This document shows positions 28,840-40,374 of a stretch of 64,000 bases of DNA, piece after piece. Each line of letters begins with the position of its first letter. Within the stretch, counting starts at the first letter, position 1. Origin of the DNA: Neisseria bergeri. Lineage in GTDB: Bacteria; Pseudomonadota; Gammaproteobacteria; Burkholderiales; Neisseriaceae. The translations under genes and the position numbers were made by a program. Below the pieces are notes generated by a model. The model was not told the DNA's origin, did not search any database, and saw nothing but the letters and a program-made list of their open reading frames with translations. The DNA lies in the NCBI GenBank assembly GCA_003044455.1, contig POWY01000001.1:372001-436000 (forward strand). The letters run 5' to 3'.

Positions 28840-30012
28840 ATGCAGACTTGGCAGCTTCCGGAACATATCGCCGACGTACTGCCCACGAACGCGCGGCAGC
28901 TTGAAAGCGCGAGGGAGCGGTTGTTGGCACTGTTCCGCGTACACGGTTACGAGTTGGTCCAACCCCCGTTGATGGAATACAGCCACTCCCTGCTGACGCA
29001 TATTGACGCGGGCTTGTCGTTGAAAACCATTTTGGTGGTCGATCAGTTGAGCGGCAGGCAGTTGGGTATCCGCGCCGACATCACGCCGCAGGTGGCGCGT
29101 ATCGATGCCCATCTTTTGTCCGCCAACCAAGGGATTAACCGATTGTGTTACGCAGGCTCCGTGTTGCACGCGCAGCCCGACGGTCTGCTGAATATGCGCG
29201 AACCCTTGCAGGCGGGTGCGGAAATGTACGGTTTCGCCGACATCCGTGGCGATATCGAACTGATTGACCTGATGCTGAAAAGCATGAAAATTGCCGATAT
29301 GGGCAAAGTGCTGCTTTCGCTGGGGCATATCGGCATATTCCGCGCCTTGTCCGATGCGGCACATTTGGATGCGGGGCAGTCCGCAACGCTGCTTGCCTTG
29401 ATGCAGGATAAAGATACCGGGGCGGTCGAAGCGCAGGTCAAGGCTTGGAAGCTGGACGGTATGTGGGCAAAAGCATTCTCGCTGCTGCCGCGCCTGTACG
29501 GCGGGCGTGAAGTGTTGTCCGACGCGCGCGGACGGTTGCCGGATTTGTCGGCGGTCGGCAGCGCGTTGGACGAATTACAGGCGGTGTGCGACGCATTTCC
29601 CGATTGTGAAATCCATATCGACTTGTCCGAGCTGCGTGTCGACAATTACCACACGGGCTTGCTGTATGCCGCCTATGCCGCCGATTTCCACGACGCGGTC
29701 GCGAGAGGCGGGCGTTATGACGGATTGGGCGGATATTTCGGCAGGGCGCGCCCGGCAACGGGATTCAGTTTCGACTTGCGCAGCTTTATCGGGCGTTTGC
29801 CCGCCATAGAACGGCAGCCCGCCGTGTTGGTCGATGCGGAAGATGCCGAAGTGGCGCGCGAAGCAGTCGAAGCCTTGCGTGAACAAGGGCAGTGTGTCGT
29901 GATTGACTACGGTATCGGGCACAATGTTTCGGAAGAGCTTGCAGGCCGTCTGAAAAAGACGGACGGCGTTTGGCAGGTTGTGAAACGCCAAATACCCGTT
30001 CATAGCGGATGA
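28840..30012 (+). CDS. hisZ: ATP phosphoribosyltransferase regulatory subunit HisZ
   Basis: 390 residues, a class II aaRS-like paralogue of HisRS that lacks tRNA-binding domains: LPTNARQLESARERLLALF, YELVQPPLMEY, IRADITPQVARID and RGGRYDGLGGYFGRARPATGFSFDL. It activates the short-form HisG, which is not in this window. A DUS variant (AGGCCGTCTGAA) is at 29943 in frame. Confidence 0.92.
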   Translation: MQTWQLPEHIADVLPTNARQLESARERLLALFRVHGYELVQPPLMEYSHSLLTHIDAGLSLKTILVVDQLSGRQLGIRADITPQVARIDAHLLSANQGINRLCYAGSVLHAQPDGLLNMREPLQAGAEMYGFADIRGDIELIDLMLKSMKIADMGKVLLSLGHIGIFRALSDAAHLDAGQSATLLALMQDKDTGAVEAQVKAWKLDGMWAKAFSLLPRLYGGREVLSDARGRLPDLSAVGSALDELQAVCDAFPDCEIHIDLSELRVDNYHTGLLYAAYAADFHDAVARGGRYDGLGGYFGRARPATGFSFDLRSFIGRLPAIERQPAVLVDAEDAEVAREAVEALREQGQCVVIDYGIGHNVSEELAGRLKKTDGVWQVVKRQIPVHSG

Positions 30013-30068
30013 AAGGCAAACCGGGGCGGGGCGCAAAAGCCGCACCGGTTTGGGGATTTCCGCAATAA

Positions 30069-31394
<1,326 letters not shown>

Positions 31395-31409
31395 GGTTTT
31401 GCAGTAAAA

Positions 31410-31445
31410 ATGCCGTCTGAAGCCCTAATCGGTTTCAGACGGCAT
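31410..31445 (+). terminator. DUS-pair terminator after purA
   Basis: DUS 31410-31421 and inverse 31434-31445 followed by TTTTT, 15 bases past the purA stop. Confidence 0.8.
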
Positions 31446-31466
31446 TTTTGTTGCTGTTTTATCTGA

Positions 31467-31609
31467 TATAGTGGAGTAACAAAAATCAGGACAAGGCGAC
31501 GAAGCCGCAGACAGTACAAATAGTACGGAACCGATTCACTTGGTGCTTCAGCACCTTAGAGAATCGTTCTCTTTGAGCTAAGGCGAGGCAACGCCGTTAA
31601 TCCGCTATA
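31467..31609. mobile_element. Correia repeat enclosed element (CREE)
   Basis: 143 bp bounded by the Correia inverted repeats TATAGTGGAGTAAC and GTTAATCCGCTATA, with the standard interior (GACAAGGCGACGAAGCCGCAGACAG split over 31490-31512; CTTAGAGAATCGTTCTC). It sits at a TA site. The length lies between the roughly 105 and 155 bp classes. Correia elements are miniature, non-autonomous, and can bring promoters, an IHF site and RNase III-cleavable ends. Confidence 0.92.
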
Positions 31610-31721
31610 TTTTCTGTCCGGACACGGTTTGTCGGGGGGTATATCAATGCGGCGTATCCGGTGCGGAAATGGATACGGTTGGTGCCGGTATGGAAACCTG
31701 ATGTTTTCAGACGGCATATAC

Positions 31722-31757
31722 AAAAAAACCGTACTGCTTGCGCGTACGGTTTTTTTT
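31722..31757. terminator. Bidirectional Rho-independent terminator next to htpX
   Basis: ACCGTAC (31728-31734) and GTACGGT (31744-31750) with A7 on the left and T8 on the right, so it works on both strands. It ends the minus-strand htpX transcript. A single inverse DUS lies just left at about 31706. Confidence 0.85.
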
Positions 31758-31773
31758 GTCGTTTCAAATCGGC

Positions 31774-32613
31774 TCAGAGCGATTTGAGGCGGGCAATGCG
31801 GTTGTCCAGCGAAGGGTGGGTGCTGAGCAGGGAGTCGCGCGTATCTCCGGCGATGCCCATTGCGTTCATTTCTTCGGGCAAATCGACCGGGTTGCCTTTA
31901 AGCCTTTGCAGGGCGGAAATCATTTTCGGAGCGCCGACCAGTTTTGCCGCACCCGCATCGGCGCGGTATTCGCGTTGGCGGCTGAACCACATGACAATCA
32001 GGCTGGCAAGGAAGCCGAACAGGATTTGGAATACCATGCTGACCAGGAAATAAGTTCCCTGCGATTGGCTGCCGTCGTTGTTTCGGGCAATCAGGTTGGC
32101 AATAATGCGCGACAAGAACACGACAAAGGTATTGACCACGCCTTGAATCAGCGTCAGTGTAACCATATCGCCGTTGCCGACGTGCGCCATTTCGTGCGCC
32201 AACACGGCTTCCACTTCGTCGCGCGTCATATGGTCGAGCAAACCGGTGCTGACGGCGATCAGGGAGCTGTTTCTCGATGCGCCCGTAGCAAAGGCATTGG
32301 GTTCGGGGGAGTGGTAGATGGCGACTTCGGGCGTTTTCAGGTTCCATTGCCGCGCTTGGGCTTCGACAGTGTTCAAAAGCCAGGCTTCTTCTTCGGTGCG
32401 CGGCGTGTCGATGACTTCCGCGCCGACCGATTGTTTGGCGATGAATTTGGACATCAGCAGCGAAATAATCGAACCAGTGAAGCCGACGACGGCGGAATAC
32501 GCCAACAGGCTGCCTGCGCCGCCCCGGCTGTTGATGCCCAGAACCGCCAAAACAATGTTGATTACGACCAAAACAGCGATATTGGTAGCCAAAAACAGAA
32601 AAATGCGTTTCAC
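31774..32613 (-). CDS. htpX: Membrane zinc protease HtpX
   Basis: 279 residues from a GTG at 32613 with AAGGAAC; no ATG lies nearby, and the N-terminus [17 protein letters not shown] fits HtpX. Four membrane segments surround the zinc site [12 protein letters not shown]; the third ligand Glu is in [10 protein letters not shown] stress protease that cuts misfolded membrane proteins, partly overlapping FtsH. Confidence 0.95.
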   Translation of the reverse strand: MKRIFLFLATNIAVLVVINIVLAVLGINSRGGAGSLLAYSAVVGFTGSIISLLMSKFIAKQSVGAEVIDTPRTEEEAWLLNTVEAQARQWNLKTPEVAIYHSPEPNAFATGASRNSSLIAVSTGLLDHMTRDEVEAVLAHEMAHVGNGDMVTLTLIQGVVNTFVVFLSRIIANLIARNNDGSQSQGTYFLVSMVFQILFGFLASLIVMWFSRQREYRADAGAAKLVGAPKMISALQRLKGNPVDLPEEMNAMGIAGDTRDSLLSTHPSLDNRIARLKSL

Positions 32614-32749
32614 GGATGTTCCTTTTTGGTAGGGTGTGATGTTTTGAAATTTTGGGGATTGTCCCAAAAAGTTGCCGGCTTGTGAATATCAGGCTCGGCA
32701 AAGGTATGCAAAACATTTGCTTGCAAATGGCAGTTTGTGCAGTTGGTTT

Positions 32750-32778
32750 TTGAACTATTGTGCCAAGCCGTGTAGAAT
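32750..32778 (+). promoter_or_regulatory. Candidate sigma-70 promoter for adk
   Basis: TTGAAC (32750-32755), 17-base spacer, TAGAAT (32773-32778). It lies about 50 bases before the adk start, in a well-placed AT-rich gap. Confidence 0.6.
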
Positions 32779-32815
32779 CGTAAATTATCTGTTTGATTCC
32801 AATAAACACATTTAA

Positions 32816-33475
<660 letters not shown>

Positions 33476-33532
33476 ATCGAAAAGGTCGTACCCACGGGCA
33501 GGCTCCGCACTCTGAAAACAGGAAATCAGGTT

Positions 33533-33824
33533 TTCAGACGACCTATTTTTGATAAAAAGCGTGTTGCAACCGAAAAACAATCATTCGGCGTCATTCCCGC
33601 GCAGGCGGGAATCCATTTCTGAATTTGGGCAATCGCTGTTTAAATCTGATGAACTGAGTTTTATCAATGGATTCCCGCCTGCGCGGGAATGACGGCTGAT
33701 GTGCCGGTTCAAATTCATCCGAAACAGTTTGTCGGGACTTGAGTCCGCGTAGGTCGGACATCATGCCCGACCTACGGTTTGAATTTACGTTGTACTGCAA
33801 AAAAGACGATAAAGGTCGTCTGAA
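33533..33824. repeat. Variant DUS copies and a NIME in the adk-pyrF gap
   Basis: The 368-base gap 33476-33843 has no gene. It holds a DUS of the form AGGTCGTCTGAA twice (inverse at 33533-33544, forward at 33813-33824), two dRS3 units (33593-33612 and 33671-33690) around a 58-bp spacer, and a hairpin at 33749-33775 (GTAGGTCGG / CCGACCTAC). Confidence 0.8.
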
Positions 33825-33843
33825 AACCCGAAACGAAAACACC

Positions 33844-34575
33844 ATGAATCCTTTAATCACCGACTTCCAAACTCCGCAACAACGCACCCCCGTCATCGTT
33901 GCCCTTGATTTTGCCAACGAAAAAGACACGCTCGGATTTGTCCGCAACCTTGATCCGGCGTTGTGTCAAATCAAAATCGGCAAAGAGCTGTTTACCGCAA
34001 CCGGCCGCAATTTGGCAGAAAGCTTAATCAATCAAGGTTTCAAACTTTTCCTCGATTTGAAATACCACGACATTCCCCACACCGTCGCGCAAGCCTGCAA
34101 AGTCGCTGCCGATATGGGCGTTTGGATGGTCGATATGCATGCCTCAGGCGGCCGCCGTATGATGGAAGCCGCCGCCGAAGCCGTTGCGGGATATCAAACC
34201 AAGCCGCTCTTAATCGGCGTAACCGTGTTGACCAGCATGGAACAAAGCGATTTGGCGGAAATCGGTTTGAACATCGCCCCTGAAGAACAAGTCATCCGCT
34301 TGGCGAAACTGGCGCAAAGTTCAGGCTTGGACGGCGTGGTCTGTTCCGCCCAAGAAGCCGCGCCGCTGCGCCGCGAATTAGGGCAGGATTTTGTCTTGGT
34401 AACGCCCGGTATCCGCTTGGACGTTGCCGGCAACAATGACGACCAACGCCGCATTATGACACCGGCCGAAGCCTTGGCGGCAGGTTCAACCTATTTGGTA
34501 ATGGGCCGCCCTGTAACCCAAGCCGCCGATCCGGTCGCCGTATTGCGCGAAGTGAACCGCGTGGCAAACGCTTAA
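33844..34575 (+). CDS. pyrF: Orotidine 5'-phosphate decarboxylase
   Basis: 243 residues from the ATG at 33844. Motifs are [26 protein letters not shown] and the catalytic [13 protein letters not shown] (D-x-K-x-x-D). VTPGIRLD forms the phosphate-binding loop. The last step of UMP synthesis. An upstream in-frame start passes through the variant DUS and is rejected. Confidence 0.95.
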   Translation: MNPLITDFQTPQQRTPVIVALDFANEKDTLGFVRNLDPALCQIKIGKELFTATGRNLAESLINQGFKLFLDLKYHDIPHTVAQACKVAADMGVWMVDMHASGGRRMMEAAAEAVAGYQTKPLLIGVTVLTSMEQSDLAEIGLNIAPEEQVIRLAKLAQSSGLDGVVCSAQEAAPLRRELGQDFVLVTPGIRLDVAGNNDDQRRIMTPAEALAAGSTYLVMGRPVTQAADPVAVLREVNRVANA

Positions 34576-34670
34576 GCATCAACAATTTTGATGCTGTTCA
34601 AAGAAACTGCCTCACTTTGATACGGTAGATAAATAACCAGAAAATTTCAGCTTAGAAAGGAATTTATCCG

Positions 34671-35063
34671 ATGTCTCAATGTGGTTCAGATGTGAGCAAT
34701 ATTTTTGATTATGATGCATTTCCGGAAGATGATTTGCTTGTAAAGGATACTCCTGTTGGGTGGTATGCGATTGTGTCGCATAAAATTGTCGAAGAGGGGC
34801 TTCCTATTAAATTTATGTATCGGGAACATCAAGGGGATTTACCATTTGATAGCGGATGGCGGGTATTTTCCGGAACAGAAGATGATGAATACTCGAATAA
34901 CCCTGATAACTTCTCCTTTCATAGTTTGACGCGGCTTACTCATTATCAAGCAGATGTTGGGGAGCTGTTTTGGGCGGATATAGGTAGCGTTTTTGAGAAA
35001 AAAGAAGGAGAGGATTGCTTTTCACCTGTTACCGATTGGTCTCCTTTTGACTTTGAAGAATAA
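34671..35063 (+). CDS. DUF2185 (immunity-protein-like) protein
   Basis: 130 residues, very acidic, no signal peptide. The core KFMYREHQGDLPFDSGWRVF then SGTEDDEYSNNPDNFSFHSL resembles DUF2185, a family often placed among immunity proteins of polymorphic toxins (Imm33-like). The gene and its flanks (34600-35150) are clearly more AT-rich than the neighbours pyrF and hldA, which hints at transfer. AAAGGAATTT precedes the ATG. No toxin gene is adjacent. Family call from memory of the motif pattern. Confidence 0.6.
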   Translation: MSQCGSDVSNIFDYDAFPEDDLLVKDTPVGWYAIVSHKIVEEGLPIKFMYREHQGDLPFDSGWRVFSGTEDDEYSNNPDNFSFHSLTRLTHYQADVGELFWADIGSVFEKKEGEDCFSPVTDWSPFDFEE

Positions 35064-35167
35064 TAAAAAGCCAGATTTTATTATTAATCAGTAAATTTGC
35101 CAGATAATTACTGAGAATACAGTGAAGTTTTCACACACAAAAAACAACTTATTTTGGAGTGCATAAA

Positions 35168-36130
35168 ATGCCCGCCAAGTTTCAACAAGAAACCCTCAAA
35201 TCCCGTTTCGCGCAAGCCAAAGTCCTGGTTGTCGGCGACGTGATGCTCGACCGCTATTGGTTTGGCGACGTGTCCCGAATTTCGCCCGAAGCCCCCGTGC
35301 CGGTGGCAAAAATCGGACGTATCGACCAACGCGCGGGCGGTGCGGCGAACGTTGCGCGCAATATCGCTTCGCTGGGCGGCAAAGCAGGGCTGTTGTCGGT
35401 AACCGGCGACGACGAAGCCGCCAACGCGCTCGACGCGCTGATGGTGCAGGACGGCGTCGCCTCCTATCTGATGCGCGACAAACAAATCGCCACCACCGTC
35501 AAACTGCGCGTCGTCGCCCGCAACCAGCAGCTTATCCGCCTTGATTTTGAAGAACATCCCAACCGCGAAGTATTGGAACAAATCAAGCGGAAATACCGCG
35601 AAATCTTGCCCGAATACGACGCAATTATTTTTTCGGACTACGGCAAAGGCGGTCTGTCGCACATCTCCGATATGATCGATTGGGCGAAACACGCGGGCAA
35701 AACCGTATTAATCGACCCCAAAGGCGACGATTACGAAAAATACGCCGGCGCAACCCTGATTACGCCCAACCGCGCCGAATTGAAAGAAGTGGTCGGCAGT
35801 TGGAAAAACGAAAGCGAACTGACCGAAAAAGCGCGAAACCTGCGCCGCCACCTCGACCTGACCGCCGTTTTACTGACCCGAAGCGAAGAGGGCATGACCC
35901 TGTTCAATGACGGCGAACCCATTTACCAGCCCACCCGCGCCCAAGAAGTTTACGACGTGTCCGGCGCAGGCGACACCGTCATTGCCGGAATGGGCTTGGG
36001 GCTGGCTGCTGGTTATACCATGCCTGAAGCCATGCACCTCGCCAATACCGCCGCCGGCGTCGTCGTCGCCAAACTCGGCACGGCGGTCTGTTCGTTTGCA
36101 GAGTTGGTTGAAGCACTGGACGGGCAATAA
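35168..36130 (+). CDS. hldA: D-glycero-beta-D-manno-heptose-7-phosphate kinase
   Basis: 320 residues from the ATG at 35168, with GGAG eight bases upstream. PfkB-family sugar kinase: VVGDVMLDRYWFGDVSRISPEAP, the GG in RAGGAANVARNIASLGG, and the anion hole DVSGAGDTVIAGMG. It lacks the cytidylyltransferase domain of E. coli HldE, so it is the separate RfaE1 form. Makes heptose 1,7-bisphosphate for the LPS inner core. Followed by hldD of the same pathway. Confidence 0.93.
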   Translation: MPAKFQQETLKSRFAQAKVLVVGDVMLDRYWFGDVSRISPEAPVPVAKIGRIDQRAGGAANVARNIASLGGKAGLLSVTGDDEAANALDALMVQDGVASYLMRDKQIATTVKLRVVARNQQLIRLDFEEHPNREVLEQIKRKYREILPEYDAIIFSDYGKGGLSHISDMIDWAKHAGKTVLIDPKGDDYEKYAGATLITPNRAELKEVVGSWKNESELTEKARNLRRHLDLTAVLLTRSEEGMTLFNDGEPIYQPTRAQEVYDVSGAGDTVIAGMGLGLAAGYTMPEAMHLANTAAGVVVAKLGTAVCSFAELVEALDGQ

Positions 36131-36135
36131 ATCTT

Positions 36136-36168
36136 TTCAGACGGCATGACCATTCAATGCCGTCTGAA
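36136..36168. repeat. Inverted DUS pair between hldA and hldD
   Basis: Inverse DUS 36136-36147 then DUS 36157-36168, in a 63-base gap between co-oriented genes. It could attenuate read-through into hldD. Confidence 0.7.
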
Positions 36169-36193
36169 ACCCTCAAAACAAAGGAAACCCAAT

Positions 36194-37198
36194 ATGACCA
36201 TCATCGTAACAGGCGCGGCCGGCTTCATCGGCAGCAACATCGTCAAAGCACTTAATCAACGTGGTATTACCGACATCGTCGCCGTCGATAATTTGAGCAA
36301 AGGCGAAAAATTCAAAAACCTTGCCGAGTGCGAAATCGCCCACTACCTCGACAAACACGAATTCATCCGCCAAGTGAGGGAACACATTTTACCTTATCAA
36401 AACATCGAAGCTGTTTTCCATCAAGGCGCGTGTTCCGACACCATGAACCACGACGGTTTGTATATGATGGAAAACAACTACCAGTACACGTTGGATTTGC
36501 TGGACTGGTGTCAGGACGAACGCATCCCCTTCCTTTATGCCTCCAGTGCGGCGGTTTACGGCAAAGGCGAAATCTTCCGCGAAGAGCGCGAACTCGAAAA
36601 ACCGCTCAACGTGTACGGCTACTCCAAATTTCTGTTTGACCAAGTATTGCGCCGCCGTATGAAAGAAGGCCTCACCGCCCAAGTCGTCGGCTTCCGCTAC
36701 TTCAACGTTTACGGACAACACGAACAACACAAAGGCCGCATGGCATCCGTCGCCTTCCACCACTTCCACCAATACCGCGAACACGGTTACGTCAACCTGT
36801 TCGGCAGCAACGACGGCTACGGCAACGGCGAACAAACCCGCGACTTTGTCAGTGTCGAAGACGTTGCCAAAGTCAACCTCTACTTCTTCGACCATCCCGA
36901 ACTCTCCGGCATCTACAACCTCGGAACAGGCCGCAGCCAACAGTTCAACGAACTCGCCGCCGCCACCGTCAACGCCTGCCGCGCAGCCGAAGGCAAACCT
37001 GAAATGAGCTTGAAAGAGCTGGTAGAAGAAGAACTTATCCGTTACATCCCCTTCCCCGACGCGCTCAAAGGCAAATACCAAAGCTTCACCCAAGCCGACA
37101 TCACCAAACTGCGCGAAGCTGGATACAAGGAAGAATTTTTGGATGTCAAAGCAGGCGTCGACCGCTACGTCAAATGGATGCTGGAAAATTTGGCTTAA
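36194..37198 (+). CDS. hldD: ADP-L-glycero-D-manno-heptose 6-epimerase
   Basis: 334 residues from the ATG at 36194 (AAGGAAACC site). [14 protein letters not shown] binds NADP; the S-Y-x-x-x-K triad is SSAAVYGKG ... YGYSKFLFD. The motif [19 protein letters not shown] is HldD/RfaD. Last step of ADP-heptose synthesis, which supplies the LOS inner core. Confidence 0.95.
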   Translation: MTIIVTGAAGFIGSNIVKALNQRGITDIVAVDNLSKGEKFKNLAECEIAHYLDKHEFIRQVREHILPYQNIEAVFHQGACSDTMNHDGLYMMENNYQYTLDLLDWCQDERIPFLYASSAAVYGKGEIFREERELEKPLNVYGYSKFLFDQVLRRRMKEGLTAQVVGFRYFNVYGQHEQHKGRMASVAFHHFHQYREHGYVNLFGSNDGYGNGEQTRDFVSVEDVAKVNLYFFDHPELSGIYNLGTGRSQQFNELAAATVNACRAAEGKPEMSLKELVEEELIRYIPFPDALKGKYQSFTQADITKLREAGYKEEFLDVKAGVDRYVKWMLENLA

Positions 37199-37227
37199 AC
37201 ACGATTGGTCATTTTGTTTGAAAGAAA

Positions 37228-37254
37228 ATGCCGTCTGAACTTTTCAGACGGCAT
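37228..37254. terminator. DUS-pair terminator between hldD and clpA
   Basis: DUS 37228-37239 and inverse 37243-37254 with flanking A4 and T5. It serves the convergent hldD and clpA transcripts. Confidence 0.8.
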
Positions 37255-37261
37255 TTTTGAT

Positions 37262-39553
37262 TTATGCGGAGGCGGTTTTTATTTTGACCTTGTTTTTCTT
37301 GAATTTCAACACGGCTTCTTCTTTCGCCGCATTCCAGTCTATCCGCACAAAACCACCGTCGGCGAGTTTGCCGAACAGGAGTTCGTCGGCGAGCGGTTTG
37401 CGGATTTTTTCCTGAATCAGGCGGTGCATCGGGCGCGCACCCATTTGCGGGTCGAAACCTTTTTCTGCCAAGTATTTACGCAATGTCGGTGTGAATTCGG
37501 CTTCGACTTTTTTGTCGAGGAGCTGGTGTTCGAGCTGGAGCAGGAATTTGTCCACGACTTTGGCGATGACGGGTTCGGACAAGGGCGCAAACGGGATAAT
37601 CGCGTCCAAGCGGTTGCGGAACTCGGGCGTGAAGAGCTTGTTGATGGCCTGCATTTCGTCGCCGCGTTCGCGTTTGGCGGTAAAGCCGAGGCTGGGACGG
37701 CTGAGGCTTTCCGCGCCTGCGTTGGTGGTCATAATCAGAATGACGTTGCGGAAATCGGCACTCTTGCCGTTGTTGTCGGTCAGTTTGCCTGCGTCCATCA
37801 CTTGCAGGAGGACGTTGAAAATATCGGGGTGGGCTTTTTCGATTTCGTCCAAGAGCAACACGCAGTGCGGCTGTTTGTTGACGGCTTCGGTCAAAAGACC
37901 GCCTTGTTCAAAGCCGACATAGCCCGGTGGCGCGCCGATGAGGCGCGATACGGCGTGGCGTTCCATGTATTCGGACATGTCGAAACGTTGCAGCGGTATG
38001 CCCAGCGAATAGGCAAGCTGTTTGGCGGCTTCGGTTTTGCCCACGCCGGTCGGGCCGGAGAAGAGGAAACTGCCTATCGGTTTGTCGGGCAGGGCAAGGC
38101 CGGAGCGCGACATTTTGACGGCGGCAACCAACGCATCGATGGCGTTTTCTTGACCGTAAACCATATTTTTCAAATCACGGCCGAGGAATTGCAGCACTTG
38201 TTTGTCTTCGTGTGACACGGTTTTTTCGGGAATCCGCGCAACTTTGGCGATGACGGTTTCGATTTGCGCTTTACCGATGACTTTTTTCTGTTTGGATTTG
38301 GGCAAAATTCGTTGTGCCGCGCCTGCTTCGTCCATCACGTCGATGGCTTTGTCGGGCAGGAAACGTTCGTTGATGTAGCGGGCGGAGAGTTCGGCGGCGG
38401 CTTCAAGTGCGCCTTGCGTGTAGCGCACTTGGTGGAAGCCTTCGAACATCGGTTTCAAGCCGCGCAGGATTTGCACGGTTTCGGCGACGGTGGGTTCGAC
38501 CACGTCGATTTTTTGGAAGCGGCGGCTTAAGGCGTGGTCTTTGTCGAAAATGGTGCGATATTCGTCGTAAGTGGTCGCGCCGATGCAGCGTAGCGAGCCT
38601 TTCGCCAGCGCAGGTTTGAGTAGGTTGGACGCGTCCATCGTGCCGCCGCTGGTGCTGCCTGCGCCGATGATGGTATGGATTTCGTCGATAAACAAAATGG
38701 CGTGCGGGATTTTTTCGAGCTGTTTCAAGACGGATTTGACCCGCGCTTCAAAATCGCCGCGGTATTTTGTGCCCGCCAAAAGCGAACCCATATCCAGTGC
38801 GTATACTTCGGCATCTTTGAGTGCGTCGGGAATGTCGCCGTTGACGATTTGATGTGCCAAACCTTCCGCCAGCGCGGTTTTGCCCACGCCCGCTTCGCCG
38901 ACCAAAAGCGGATTGTTTTTGCGGCGGCGGCATAGGATTTGCACCAGCCGTTCCATTTCGTGTTTGCGACCAATCAAAGGGTCGATACGGCCGGCTTTGA
39001 CTTCGGCGTTGAGGTTGACGGTGTACTCCGATAAAGGGTTTTTGCTCGGTTTGGTGCGGTTCTCATTATCGTCGTCCATGCCGTCTGAAGAATAGTTGCC
39101 ATCGTCTTCATCTTCATCGGGAGAGCCGTGGGCAATACAGCGCAAAACTTCAAAACGCGTAACCGATTGCAGCTTGAGGAAATAAACGGCGTGGCTGTCG
39201 GTTTCGCTCATCAGCGCGACCAAAACGTCCAAAGGCTCGACCAAGCCTTTGCCTGCCGATTGGGTATGCACCATCGCCCGTTGGATGACGCGTTGGAAGC
39301 CGAGCGTGGGCTGGGTTTCGACCGTGTCTAAAAGGTGGTCGGGAATCAGGGGGGTATTTTCGGCAACGCTGGCGGCGAGTTGTTCGGACACCACTTTCAA
39401 ATCCGTGCCGCAGAGCTTGAGGACGTTGGGGACGGCGGCATCTTCTTCGATGAGTACCAAAAGCAGATGCTCGAGGCTGATAAATTCATAATGGGCGTTG
39501 CGCGCCTCGCGGTAAAGCTGCTGCAAAATCTGTTCTAATTCAGGGGCAAGCAT
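37262..39553 (-). CDS. clpA: ATP-dependent Clp protease ATP-binding subunit ClpA
   Basis: 763 residues from the ATG at 39553 (GAGGAG site), starting MLAPELEQILQQLYREARNA. A Clp N-domain is followed by two AAA+ modules with Walker A GEAGVGKTAL and GPTGVGKTEAA. It unfolds substrates for ClpP. A DUS lies in frame at about 39079 in the linker before the first AAA module. Directly follows clpS. Confidence 0.96.
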   Translation of the reverse strand: MLAPELEQILQQLYREARNAHYEFISLEHLLLVLIEEDAAVPNVLKLCGTDLKVVSEQLAASVAENTPLIPDHLLDTVETQPTLGFQRVIQRAMVHTQSAGKGLVEPLDVLVALMSETDSHAVYFLKLQSVTRFEVLRCIAHGSPDEDEDDGNYSSDGMDDDNENRTKPSKNPLSEYTVNLNAEVKAGRIDPLIGRKHEMERLVQILCRRRKNNPLLVGEAGVGKTALAEGLAHQIVNGDIPDALKDAEVYALDMGSLLAGTKYRGDFEARVKSVLKQLEKIPHAILFIDEIHTIIGAGSTSGGTMDASNLLKPALAKGSLRCIGATTYDEYRTIFDKDHALSRRFQKIDVVEPTVAETVQILRGLKPMFEGFHQVRYTQGALEAAAELSARYINERFLPDKAIDVMDEAGAAQRILPKSKQKKVIGKAQIETVIAKVARIPEKTVSHEDKQVLQFLGRDLKNMVYGQENAIDALVAAVKMSRSGLALPDKPIGSFLFSGPTGVGKTEAAKQLAYSLGIPLQRFDMSEYMERHAVSRLIGAPPGYVGFEQGGLLTEAVNKQPHCVLLLDEIEKAHPDIFNVLLQVMDAGKLTDNNGKSADFRNVILIMTTNAGAESLSRPSLGFTAKRERGDEMQAINKLFTPEFRNRLDAIIPFAPLSEPVIAKVVDKFLLQLEHQLLDKKVEAEFTPTLRKYLAEKGFDPQMGARPMHRLIQEKIRKPLADELLFGKLADGGFVRIDWNAAKEEAVLKFKKNKVKIKTASA

Positions 39554-39554
39554 A

Positions 39555-39857
39555 TTAAATCTCCTCGACAATACATTGCAGCGGATGCCCTTCGGCTTTT
39601 GCCCGCTGCATGACCTGCCGTTGTTTGGTTTGGGCAATATCGCGCGTGTAAGTGCCGCACAGGCCTTTGCCTTCGTGATGAACCAAGAGCATTACCGCTA
39701 CCGCCTGTTCTTGTCCGAGCATGAAGATTTCGGTCAGGATTTCGACGACAAATTCCATCGTGGTGTAATCGTCGTTCAATAGGAAAACGCCGTAACGTTT
39801 CGGTGGGGCGGTTTTTTGGTCGCTTAAAAGCGTATCGGATTGGCAGTGTGTCGTCAT
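39555..39857 (-). CDS. clpS: ClpS adaptor protein
   Basis: 100 residues. YGVFLLNDDYTTMEFVVEIL is the N-degron binding face; AVAVMLLVHHEGKGLCGTYTRDIA completes the family. It delivers N-end-rule substrates to ClpA. Its stop adjoins the clpA start (one-base gap), so the pair is coupled. Confidence 0.95.
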   Translation of the reverse strand: MTTHCQSDTLLSDQKTAPPKRYGVFLLNDDYTTMEFVVEILTEIFMLGQEQAVAVMLLVHHEGKGLCGTYTRDIAQTKQRQVMQRAKAEGHPLQCIVEEI

Positions 39858-39953
39858 AAGTTGTTTTCTATCGGGAAGAAGCCGTTTTCAGACGGCATTT
39901 CTGTTGTATTTTCGGTCTTTCCGCTTATTTTCTCACTTTTTTGGAAACATAGC

Positions 39954-39982
39954 TTGACGTTTCGGCTTAACAAATGTAAAAA
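39954..39982 (+). promoter_or_regulatory. Candidate promoter for the cold-shock gene
   Basis: TTGACG (39954-39959) with a weak TAAAAA 17 bases on. It would give a 5' leader of roughly 115 bases, as cold-shock mRNAs usually have. The leader itself was not folded. A single inverse DUS is at about 39888. Confidence 0.35.
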
Positions 39983-40106
39983 GACGGTTAAGCAGAAGCC
40001 GGCACTCGACCAAGTATATAAAGCTGGGGAGAAACGCTGAACGTTTAAGTTTGCTGTATGCCTTATTTTGCTGATTTTGTTAATTTTTAAGTATAGGAAG
40101 TTTCTA

Positions 40107-40310
40107 ATGGCAACCGGTATCGTAAAATGGTTTAACGACGCTAAAGGTTTTGGTTTCATCACTCCTGACGAAGGTGGCGAAGATTTGTTCGCTCACTTCT
40201 CAGCGATCAATATGGAAGGTTTCAAAACCCTGAAAGAAGGCCAACGCGTCTCTTTCGACGTAACCACCGGCCCTAAAGGCAAACAGGCCGCCAACATTCA
40301 GGCAGCTTAA
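40107..40310 (+). CDS. csp: Cold-shock domain protein
   Basis: 67 residues from the ATG at 40107. [20 protein letters not shown] holds RNP1 (KGFGFI); DLFAHFSAI holds RNP2. A single OB-fold RNA chaperone, probably abundant. Followed by a strong terminator. Confidence 0.95.
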
Positions 40311-40341
40311 TTCCTGATGTACGGTCAAACGTATATTTGAA

Positions 40342-40374
40342 AACGGCGGGACAGGAAATGTCCCGCCGTTTTTG
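40342..40374 (+). terminator. Strong Rho-independent terminator after csp
   Basis: AACGGCGGGACA (40342-40353) and its exact complement (40359-40370) over a 5-base loop, then TTTT. Confidence 0.92.
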
